Assembly (NCBI RefSeq): GCF_009758125.1
Contig: NZ_WRXO01000001.1
Coordinates: 186,001 to 250,000 of the forward strand
Origin: Chitinophaga oryziterrae
Lineage (GTDB): Bacteria > Bacteroidota > Bacteroidia > Chitinophagales > Chitinophagaceae
Direction: 5' to 3'
DNA length: 64,000 bases
The position numbers and the translations under genes were made by a program. Under the pieces are notes generated by a model. The model ran no database searches and was not told where the DNA came from. It worked only from the letters and a program-made list of their open reading frames with translations. Shown one piece after another: positions 15,486 through 22,911 of the stretch. Position 1 is the first letter of the stretch, and every line of letters begins with the position of its first letter.

Positions 15486-17069
15486 ATGAAACGCAGAGAC
15501 TTTCTTAAATATACCGCGCCGGCCACCGTATTACCCACTTTTATAAATGGGTTTGCCGTAAAAGCTTTTGGCTCATCATCATCGCTTCTGGCTGCGCTGG
15601 AAGCTTCTGCCACAGATAATGACCACGTACTGGTAATGATCCAGCTGGCAGGTGGTAATGACGGCCTTAACATGGTGGTGCCACTGGACATATATGGTAA
15701 ATACCAGGCTGCACGCCCCAACATTGCCATCGCCGAAGGCAAGGTGCTGCCACTCGTTAATAATATTAAAACAGGCCTGCATCCTGCATTAAAAGGGATA
15801 CAGGAATTATACGATGATGGGAAAGTATGTATCGTACAGAGTGTAGGATACCCTTCTCCGGATTACTCCCACTTCCGCGCTACCGATATCTGGTTAACCG
15901 GTTCCGATCAGAATCAGGTATTAACTACCGGTTGGGCAGGACGTTATCTGTCTACCGAATATCCCGATTTCCCGGATAACTATCCGAACGATAAGGATAC
16001 TGATCCTTTGGCTATCCAGATTGGTTCGATCGTATCGCCAGCCTTCAACGGTACCAATGCTAACATGGGTATCGCCATCACCAGCGCTACAGACTTCTAC
16101 AACCTGATTGATGGTGTACAGGACCCCGTTCCCAATACCCATGCTGGTTTAGAACTGGAATATATCCGTACCATCGCCCGTCAGACCAACAAGTTTGCAG
16201 ATTCCATCAAAGCGGCTGCGTCTAAAGTGACTTCCCAAAGCCCTTATCCTGATAACGGTCTGGCTGAACAACTTAAAATAGTAGCACGCCTTATCGCCGG
16301 CGGACTCAAAACCCGCCTCTACATGGTAAGTCTGGGTTATTTTGATACACATGCGAGTCAGACACAGGGTGGAGATAATACCACCGGTTACCACGCAGAA
16401 CTGCTGGGCCGCCTGTCTACTTCTATCAAAGCATTCATGGACGACCTCACCAACCTGAAAGTATCCCGCCGCGTGGCTGGTATGACCTTCTCAGAGTTTG
16501 GCCGTCGTACCAAATCCAATGGTAGTATGGGTACAGACCATGGTGCTGCTGCTCCTATGATCCTCTTCGGGGATTATGTGCTGCAAGGCGTACTGGGTGC
16601 TTCTCCTACCATCCCGGATGCTACTTCCGTGAATGATAACATGCCTATGCAGTACGACTTCCGTTCTGTATACGCGTCCCTGCTGGAACAATGGTTCTGC
16701 GTGGATAATACCACCCTGCAGACCATCCTGCTAAAGGATTATCAACGCCTGCCAATCATCAGCGGTATTGCCTGCGGTACCATCACGGCTATCGATGATG
16801 TCAACAACGGCAGCACACACCTCATCACCAATTACCCGAATCCTTTTGTGGACACTACCACATTAAAATATAAGTCCAAAGGCGGTCATACCATGATCCA
16901 GATCTTTGATACCATGGGCCGCCTGATAGGCGTGCCGGTAAATAAAGTACTGGCAGTAGGGGAGTACACCACTTCTTTTGATGCCAGACAACTGGCCACC
17001 GGAACATATTACGCCCGACTCCAGAATGGGCCTTACCAACAGGTAAGAACAATGCTGAAAGTGAAATAA
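15486..17069 (+). CDS. DUF1501 family protein with T9SS sorting tail
   Basis: The 527-residue protein begins KRRDFLKYTAPATVLPTF, a Tat-like signal (RRxFLK), followed by the DUF1501 body: VMIQLAGGNDGLNMVVP, DYSHFRATDIW, YFDTHASQ, SEFGRR and GTDHGAAAPM, which belong to the alkaline-phosphatase-like superfamily. The last 80 residues (from about TNYPNPFVDTTTLKY to the end, with ATGTYYARL) are a type-A sorting domain for the type IX secretion system, so the protein should cross both membranes and be placed on the surface. No activity is known for the family. It follows DUF1800 in one operon and ends at a strong terminator. Confidence 0.9.
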   Translation: MKRRDFLKYTAPATVLPTFINGFAVKAFGSSSSLLAALEASATDNDHVLVMIQLAGGNDGLNMVVPLDIYGKYQAARPNIAIAEGKVLPLVNNIKTGLHPALKGIQELYDDGKVCIVQSVGYPSPDYSHFRATDIWLTGSDQNQVLTTGWAGRYLSTEYPDFPDNYPNDKDTDPLAIQIGSIVSPAFNGTNANMGIAITSATDFYNLIDGVQDPVPNTHAGLELEYIRTIARQTNKFADSIKAAASKVTSQSPYPDNGLAEQLKIVARLIAGGLKTRLYMVSLGYFDTHASQTQGGDNTTGYHAELLGRLSTSIKAFMDDLTNLKVSRRVAGMTFSEFGRRTKSNGSMGTDHGAAAPMILFGDYVLQGVLGASPTIPDATSVNDNMPMQYDFRSVYASLLEQWFCVDNTTLQTILLKDYQRLPIISGIACGTITAIDDVNNGSTHLITNYPNPFVDTTTLKYKSKGGHTMIQIFDTMGRLIGVPVNKVLAVGEYTTSFDARQLATGTYYARLQNGPYQQVRTMLKVK

Positions 17070-17070
17070 A

Positions 17071-17107
17071 AAAGATGCTCCTGGTTTAACCAGGAGCATC
17101 TTTTTTT
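17071..17107 (+). terminator. Terminator of the DUF1800/DUF1501 operon
   Basis: AAAGATGCTCCTGG-tttaa-CCAGGAGCATCTTT followed by seven T is a textbook intrinsic terminator, starting two bases after the DUF1501 stop. Confidence 0.9.
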
Positions 17108-17128
17108 AAACGGTGTTGCAAATTCTTT

Positions 17129-17136
17129 TATCTTTG
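17129..17136 (+). promoter_or_regulatory. -7 element of the small His/Cys-rich gene
   Basis: TATCTTTG fits TAnnTTTG and ends nine bases before the GTG start at 17146, so the transcript would have almost no leader. No well-placed TTG -33 was found. Confidence 0.5.
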
Positions 17137-17145
17137 CCTTCGTAG

Positions 17146-17472
17146 GTGAAAAAACAGTTTCTATATAAAATATTAGCGATAACGCTCCTGGGTGTATTTA
17201 CATTTAATACCATCCCCAGGGAGTTTATTCACCAGTTCCTAGACCATCACGATACAAAAGATATCCCTGTATCACATGATGGTCCTGCATTTTCCGTTAA
17301 ACACCAGCACTGCGCCTTCCTGCAGATAGAACCAGAACCATACGTACACGTTACTGCCTTCTATCATGCACTGATACAAAATATCATCTGGAATTACGCT
17401 TCCCCGTACATGCCTGTTATCAGGTATACTCCCTTCAGGGCATTATCCCTTCGTGCGCCTCCGGTAGCATAA
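17146..17472 (+). CDS. Small exported His/Cys-rich protein, TonB receptor partner
   Basis: The 108-residue product starts with GTG (encoding initiator Met) and MKKQFLYKILAITLLGVFTF, a signal peptide or membrane anchor. The mature part is rich in His: FIHQFLDHHD, VSHDG, KHQHCAFLQ, with a single Cys in HQHC. This looks suited to binding a metal ion, but no named family is recognised. The gene lies 49 bases before a TonB receptor on the same strand, and genes of this size and style often precede such receptors in Bacteroidota. The start is set by the signal peptide; no other Met is near. Confidence 0.6.
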   Translation: MKKQFLYKILAITLLGVFTFNTIPREFIHQFLDHHDTKDIPVSHDGPAFSVKHQHCAFLQIEPEPYVHVTAFYHALIQNIIWNYASPYMPVIRYTPFRALSLRAPPVA

Positions 17473-17521
17473 GCCCATACTACTCTCTCACAAATCATTA
17501 TTGAATAATTAAGAAATTATT

Positions 17522-19957
17522 ATGCACTATTTACGTGTCTCTATATTCAGCGCCATCGCTGTTTTAATATTCTCATCTGCATTTGCCAACGATGCCGATA
17601 ATTCATTAAGCGGAAACATCACTGATAAATCATCCAAAGCTGCTTTACCCGGAGCCACTGTATATCTGCCAGACCTGCACGTAGGTGCTTCTGCAGACGC
17701 ACAGGGCCATTACTCCATTAAAAATCTGCCTAAAGGAAGATACCTGGTAGAAGTACATTACATAGGGTATGCTGCTTTTACACAATCAACACTCATCAGC
17801 GGCGATACCAGACTGGATATTTCCCTGTCAGAAACACTGATAGAAAAGAACGAAGTAGTGATCACAGGTGTGAACCTGGCCACTACGCTCAAACAAACGC
17901 CCACACCGGTTAGTATTGTAAGACGGGATTACCTGGATGCTAATATCTCTACCAATATCATAGATGCTATCGCCAAATTACCGGGTATTAGTCAGCTGAC
18001 TACCGGTCCTGCTGTTTCTAAACCTTTTATCCGCGGACTAGGTTACAACCGGGTTGTAGTGGTAAGTAATGATGTAAGACAGGAAGGACAACAATGGGGG
18101 GATGAACATGGTATTGAAATAGATGACTATAATGTAAGTAAAGTAGAAGTACTGAAAGGTCCTGCTTCTTTAGTATACGGATCCGATGCGCTGGCAGGTG
18201 TAGTGAATATCGTTCCTCCCGGTCCGGTATCAGAGGGGCATATCAAAGGAAATGTGGCCGCCAACTATCTTTCCAATAACGGTCAGATTGCTTACCATGC
18301 TGATATCGCCGGTAATCACAACGGCTTCAACTGGAGCCTCTACGGTACACAGAAATGGGCACACGATTACCAGAATAAATATGATGGTTATGTATATGGC
18401 TCAGGGTTTAATAACACTAACTTCGGCGCAGCTATAGGTCTCAGTAAAAGCTGGGGATCATCCACTTTAAGCTTTACTTCTTTCAATCAACATTTAGGTA
18501 TTGTAGAAGGAGATCGTAATGCAGAAGGGCAGTTCATCAAACCTGTCAATAATAATGGAGTGGCAGATGAAGCCGTAGCTACCAACAGTGATTTTAAATC
18601 TTACAGCCTGGGCTTACCCCGTCAGCAAATCAATCACCAGAAGATTGTCTGGGATAATAATATTTACCTGAATAATGGTGGACGCTTAGGGTTAACATTA
18701 GGCTACCAGTTAAACCGTCGCCAGGAATTCGGGGATGTACTTGCGCCCAATGAAGCAGGCTTATATCTTAAACTGAATACATTCAACTATGCACTGAAAT
18801 ATTATCTGCCGGAAATGAAAGGCTGGCAAACGACTGTTGGGGTAAATGGTATGCAGCAGCATAATGATATCTCTTCCAGCAAGGAATTCCTGATCCCGGG
18901 GTATGATTTGTTTGATGCAGGTGTTTTTGCTGTTACCAGTAAGACGTTCAACAAACTGACATTAAGTGGTGGATTAAGGTTTGATAACCGTTCCATGAGT
19001 GTAAAAGCACTTTCTTTAGATGGTGAAGGGAAGCCTGTCAGCACTGGTGGAGATGCTAAATTCACCGCCTTCGATAAGAACTTCTCCAACATCTCCGGAA
19101 GTGTGGGTATCAGCTATGCCGCCAGTGATATGGTAACATTAAAATTAAACGCGGCCCGTGGTTTCAGGGCGCCTAATATTTCAGAACTGGCGGCGAATGG
19201 TGTGCATGAAGGTACTATCAAATATGAATACGGAAATAATGATTTAAAGCCTGAAGTAAGTACCCAGGGAGATGCCGGTATTGATTTCAGTTCTGAGCAT
19301 GTATCTGTTGCTGCCAGCGTATTCTACAATCATATTACCAATTTTATCTTCAGTCGTAAATTATTCAATGCAGCAGGCAGCGATTCTATTCCTTCTACGG
19401 ATAATGCTGAAGGATACAGCGCTTTTAAATACCAGCAGACTACCGCCAATTTATATGGGGGAGAATTTACCCTGGATATTCATCCTCATCCGATCGACTG
19501 GCTACATTTCGAGAACACGGTTTCTTATGTAAGAGCTGTAATCCCTGATGGCACGGATTCTACGAAGTATTTGCCTAATATTCCTGCTGGCCGCTGGTTA
19601 TCAGAATTAAAGGGAAGGTTTAAGAAAGTAGGTGGAGTGATGCAGAATGCATATATCAGTGTTGGAATGGACATGACATTTGCACAAAATGATGTTTTCT
19701 CTGCCTACCAGACAGAGACTGCTACACCTGGTTATACCTTGTTCAATGCGGGATTGGGAACTGATTTTGTGAATAAGAACAATAAGGTATTATTCTCATT
19801 ACACCTGGCTGCCAACAACCTCACGGATGTTGCTTATCAGAATCACTTAAGTCGTTTGAAATATGGGCCTGAGAACGACGTAACGGGTCGGTATGGCGTA
19901 TTTAATATGGGGAGGAACTTCAGTGTGAAAGTGACGATACCAATTGATTTCAAATAA
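17522..19957 (+). CDS. TonB-dependent outer-membrane receptor
   Basis: The 811-residue protein has a signal peptide (IAVLIFSSAFA), a carboxypeptidase-regulatory-like beta-sandwich (about 28-115, GNITDKSSKAALPGATVYLP), a plug (about 120-235: TPTPVSIVRRDYL, PFIRGLGYNRVVVVSND, VEVLKGPASLVYGSDALAGVVNIV) and a beta-barrel ending in a Phe-rich strand (NFSVKVTIPIDFK). In the plug, EGQQWGDEHG recalls receptors of the zinc/copper ZnuD-like group. The substrate is therefore likely a metal or metal complex, but that is an inference. It imports using the TonB-ExbB-ExbD force. It follows a small His/Cys-rich gene and ends at a terminator. Confidence 0.9.
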   Translation: MHYLRVSIFSAIAVLIFSSAFANDADNSLSGNITDKSSKAALPGATVYLPDLHVGASADAQGHYSIKNLPKGRYLVEVHYIGYAAFTQSTLISGDTRLDISLSETLIEKNEVVITGVNLATTLKQTPTPVSIVRRDYLDANISTNIIDAIAKLPGISQLTTGPAVSKPFIRGLGYNRVVVVSNDVRQEGQQWGDEHGIEIDDYNVSKVEVLKGPASLVYGSDALAGVVNIVPPGPVSEGHIKGNVAANYLSNNGQIAYHADIAGNHNGFNWSLYGTQKWAHDYQNKYDGYVYGSGFNNTNFGAAIGLSKSWGSSTLSFTSFNQHLGIVEGDRNAEGQFIKPVNNNGVADEAVATNSDFKSYSLGLPRQQINHQKIVWDNNIYLNNGGRLGLTLGYQLNRRQEFGDVLAPNEAGLYLKLNTFNYALKYYLPEMKGWQTTVGVNGMQQHNDISSSKEFLIPGYDLFDAGVFAVTSKTFNKLTLSGGLRFDNRSMSVKALSLDGEGKPVSTGGDAKFTAFDKNFSNISGSVGISYAASDMVTLKLNAARGFRAPNISELAANGVHEGTIKYEYGNNDLKPEVSTQGDAGIDFSSEHVSVAASVFYNHITNFIFSRKLFNAAGSDSIPSTDNAEGYSAFKYQQTTANLYGGEFTLDIHPHPIDWLHFENTVSYVRAVIPDGTDSTKYLPNIPAGRWLSELKGRFKKVGGVMQNAYISVGMDMTFAQNDVFSAYQTETATPGYTLFNAGLGTDFVNKNNKVLFSLHLAANNLTDVAYQNHLSRLKYGPENDVTGRYGVFNMGRNFSVKVTIPIDFK

Positions 19958-19961
19958 TAAC

Positions 19962-19995
19962 AAAAAAGGGAGGCTTTTAAAGTCTCCCTTTTTTT
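19962..19995. terminator. Bidirectional terminator after the TonB receptor
   Basis: AAAAAAGGGAG-g-CTTT pairs with AAAG-t-CTCCCTTTTTTT. It ends the receptor transcript and, on the other strand, the convergent lipoprotein gene, whose stop codon it overlaps. Confidence 0.85.
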
Positions 19996-20446
19996 ATGGA
20001 CAATGTTGTCTTAAAGCACTGATCAGTGTTTTATCGTAAGTAAGGAGGTTTGGCTTGTCCGGATCTATTGTAATATCTTCCAGTTTCTCATTAGCCTTAT
20101 CCAGTCTTAACCATCCTATAGTAGATTCATGATCTTTCTCACTGGAAAAGAGTTGTATGAACAGTTTACTTTTTTCCTCACGGTCTATCCTCACTTTGAT
20201 ATTTTCCTTTTTAGTACCATCAGATTCAAAGCTGGAACTGAGGACGATATCAGAAATAGCCTTATAACATTCGGGGGGATAATACCCCGCCTGTGGCCGC
20301 AAAGTATCTGAAGTGGGGACTATAGACGCGGTATCTGCGCCTATATTCTTAATGGCCGAAGTATCTGCCCTGGTTTCCTGCGAGGCAGATACGCAACTGC
20401 TTAACAATACTACAGACAGAATGTACAACAGGTGTGATGGTTGCAT
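19994..20446 (-). CDS. Hypothetical lipoprotein
   Basis: The ATG at 20446 gives a 150-residue product that begins MQPSHLLYILSVVLLSSC, a lipoprotein signal peptide with lipobox LSSC; the earlier in-frame ATG at 20485 would add 13 hydrophilic residues and is less likely. The mature part has a Thr/Ser/Asp-rich linker and a C-terminal domain with mixed charge (IKVRIDREEKSKLFIQLF...) and two Cys (PPECYK, RQHCP) that could pair. No family is recognised. It is anchored in the envelope. Confidence 0.6.
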   Translation of the reverse strand: MQPSHLLYILSVVLLSSCVSASQETRADTSAIKNIGADTASIVPTSDTLRPQAGYYPPECYKAISDIVLSSSFESDGTKKENIKVRIDREEKSKLFIQLFSSEKDHESTIGWLRLDKANEKLEDITIDPDKPNLLTYDKTLISALRQHCP

Positions 20447-20488
20447 GATAGATCTTTTGTGATGAGTATTACAAAAGTCGTGCAATGA

Positions 20489-20905
20489 TTATTTTTCAGG
20501 AAGGTCTGCTGTACTCTCATCGTAGTAAACAAAGAAGTACAGGTAGATAACCCTGCTGATACGCATGAGCCATGGTTGTAATACAACCAGTAATACGCCG
20601 TTTATCCCCAGCCATATAAAGATGCTGTTATCCTGCCAGGAGATGCCGATCAATACCCAATAGGCAACAAGGGTAGCTACAGAGAGGGCTACACTTAATG
20701 CATAACTCACATAACCGGTACCAAACCAGAAGCCTTGTTCCAGTTCGAATTTCTGACCACAAACCGGGCAACGCTCCGGCATATCGAAAATTTTGGATAA
20801 ACGCCAGTGAAAAGGGTTTTTGTCCTTGTACATATGGCCTTTACGGCAATGGGGACATTTCATACCCAACAGGCTGAGAAGATAATTCGGACGCTTTTTA
20901 CTCAT
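20489..20905 (-). CDS. DUF983 family membrane protein
   Basis: The 138-residue protein has CPHC (residues 15-18) and CPVC (about 46-49), each near an aromatic cluster, followed by two hydrophobic helices (SYALSVALSVATLVAYWVLI, FIWLGINGVLLVVLQ). Cys pairs of this kind suggest a zinc ribbon next to the membrane. The family is widespread, of unknown function. The ATG at 20905 follows TATCTTTG by only four bases. Confidence 0.85.
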   Translation of the reverse strand: MSKKRPNYLLSLLGMKCPHCRKGHMYKDKNPFHWRLSKIFDMPERCPVCGQKFELEQGFWFGTGYVSYALSVALSVATLVAYWVLIGISWQDNSIFIWLGINGVLLVVLQPWLMRISRVIYLYFFVYYDESTADLPEK

Positions 20906-20909
20906 GATG

Positions 20910-20943
20910 CAAAGATAAAGAGGAAAACCGGGGTTTTCCTCTT
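20910..20943 (-). promoter_or_regulatory. Overlapping ABC-exporter terminator and DUF983 promoter
   Basis: On the minus strand TATCTTTG (20917 to 20910) is a -7 element with the DUF983 ATG four bases after it. A perfect 12-bp hairpin (arms 20918-20929 and 20932-20943, AAGAGGAAAACC/GGTTTTCCTCTT) just upstream would end the ABC exporter transcript. No -33 TTG is present because the hairpin fills that place. Confidence 0.55.
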
Positions 20944-20944
20944 G

Positions 20945-22714
20945 TTAATGTTGTACTTCCCGTTCTCCTATTTGCTGTCTCCACATAGCGTAATACAATC
21001 CTTTCTCATTCAGCAGGTTTGCATGCGTACCTGTTTCTATGATGCGTCCTTTTTCCAGCACATAAATCCTGTCTGCATGCATAATAGTAGATAACCTGTG
21101 TGCGATCATCACGGTAATATGCTCACGGGTAGAAGTAATTTCCCTTACAGTAGTGGTAATAGCCTGTTCTGTGATGGAATCCAGTGCGGAAGTAGCCTCG
21201 TCAAATACCAGCAAACGCGGGTGACGGAGTAATGCCCGCGCAATGGATAAACGTTGCTTTTCTCCACCGGAGATCTTCATTCCGCCTTCACCTATTACAG
21301 AATCAAGTCCATGGTCTGCCCTGGCTAGCAGGGTGTCACAACTGGCCTGTCTCATAGCATGCAGGATCTCTGCATCTGTGGCACGGGGATTCACGAATAA
21401 CAGGTTCTCTTTAATACTACCGGAGAATAACTGTGTATCCTGTGTTACAAAACCTATCTGGTAACGTAATTCTTCGATATCAATTTTCGTGCTTTCTATC
21501 CCGTTATACTTAATAGTTCCTTCGGGTGGGTTGTATAAACCTACCAGGAGTTTTACCAGGGTGGTTTTACCGGAACCCGACGGGCCTACAAAGGCAATTG
21601 TTTCACCGGTCCTTACCTTAAAGGTGATATGGTCCAGGGCCTTGGTAGAGGCGGTCAGATGTTGAAAACCTACGTTCTCGAATGACAACGTATCGATGTG
21701 ATTTATTGTCACAGGATTTGCCGGCATTTCTTCTACCGGGGTGTTCAGGATGCCTTCAAAATTCAGCAGGGATACCTGTGCTTCCCGGTAGGAGAGGATA
21801 ATATTTCCCAGTTCCTGTAACGGGCCAAAGATAAAGAAGGAGTATAACTGTAAGGTAAAGAGCTGCCCTACGGTTACGGTGTCTTTGTAAATCAGGAACA
21901 ATAACATAAAGAGGATCACCTGGCGTAGCAGGTTCACAAATGTTCCCTGTACAAAGCTGATACTACGGATGCTGCGTACCTTTTTCAGTTCCAGCATCAG
22001 GATACGGATGGTGGTAGAGTTGAGCCTGCGGATCTCCTGGTTGGTCAACCCAAGGCTTTTTACCAGCTCTATATTACGGAGCGATTCTGTAGTAGCTCCT
22101 GCCAGCATGGTCGTTTCCTTTACGATAGTCTTCTGAATGGTCTTGATTTTACGGCTTAGTACATTCATGAGCCAGCCCAGTAGCAGACATCCGCCGAAGT
22201 ATACGAATACCAGGCTCCAATGTACCCGGAAAGCATATACCATCACGAATACCACTCCTACCAGGGCCACGAACAGTACATTCACAAAAGAAGTAATGAA
22301 CTTCTCACAATCAACCCTTACTTTCTGCAGAACGGCCAGTGTTTCGCCGCTTCGCTGGTCCTCAAACTGCTGGTAAGGCAGCCTTAATGAGTGACGTAAC
22401 CCATCCGTATACACCCTGGCCCCAAACTTCTGAATGATCACATTCACAAAGTAGTCCTGGAAGGCTTTGGCAATACGGGAAATCATGGCCACACCGATGG
22501 ATGCCAGTAATAACCACAACACTCCATTAATATAACCCGACTGATTACGCGGCAATGCCTTGGCATCGGTATGCGGATGCGAGGCAAACATATCTATGAT
22601 CTTGCCGAAGATATATGGGTCCAGTAAGGAAAATACCTGGTTAATGGTGGCTAGAAATAGTGCCAGCACGATCAACCACTTATAACTCTTTAAATAATGC
22701 AAAAACAATTTCAT
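20945..22714 (-). CDS. ABC exporter, fused membrane and ATPase domains
   Basis: Starting at the ATG at 22714 the product has 589 residues; an in-frame ATG at 22765 is excluded because the promoter (22736-22762) would lie inside the gene. The N-terminal half has six hydrophobic segments (first LIVLALFLATINQVFSL). The C-terminal half has Walker A GPSGSGKTT, signature SGGEKQR and Walker B LLVFDEATSALD followed by the H-loop AHRLS. Half-size exporters of this type dimerise and export lipids, peptides or drugs; the substrate is unknown. It diverges from the EF-G-like gene. Confidence 0.9.
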   Translation of the reverse strand: MKLFLHYLKSYKWLIVLALFLATINQVFSLLDPYIFGKIIDMFASHPHTDAKALPRNQSGYINGVLWLLLASIGVAMISRIAKAFQDYFVNVIIQKFGARVYTDGLRHSLRLPYQQFEDQRSGETLAVLQKVRVDCEKFITSFVNVLFVALVGVVFVMVYAFRVHWSLVFVYFGGCLLLGWLMNVLSRKIKTIQKTIVKETTMLAGATTESLRNIELVKSLGLTNQEIRRLNSTTIRILMLELKKVRSIRSISFVQGTFVNLLRQVILFMLLFLIYKDTVTVGQLFTLQLYSFFIFGPLQELGNIILSYREAQVSLLNFEGILNTPVEEMPANPVTINHIDTLSFENVGFQHLTASTKALDHITFKVRTGETIAFVGPSGSGKTTLVKLLVGLYNPPEGTIKYNGIESTKIDIEELRYQIGFVTQDTQLFSGSIKENLLFVNPRATDAEILHAMRQASCDTLLARADHGLDSVIGEGGMKISGGEKQRLSIARALLRHPRLLVFDEATSALDSITEQAITTTVREITSTREHITVMIAHRLSTIMHADRIYVLEKGRIIETGTHANLLNEKGLYYAMWRQQIGEREVQH

Positions 22715-22735
22715 GCTTGAATATGGTCTAGGTTG

Positions 22736-22762
22736 CAAAGGTACATTAAGTTGATGTTGCAA
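22736..22762 (-). promoter_or_regulatory. Promoter of the ABC exporter
   Basis: TACCTTTG (22743 to 22736) fits the -7 consensus, with TTG (22762 to 22760) 16 bases upstream. It sets the exporter start at 22714. Confidence 0.6.
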
Positions 22763-22911
22763 CATATTATAATGATAGTTGTACTCAGAAAAATGCAGTA
22801 ACTTAATAGGAAGAACAGGTCACACAGCTACTTCGCAACGGCAAAGCTCACCAAAACGGCAATTTCCACGTTTCCCAAATTATCTGCGCATCATCTCTTA
22901 ATCTTTTCATT

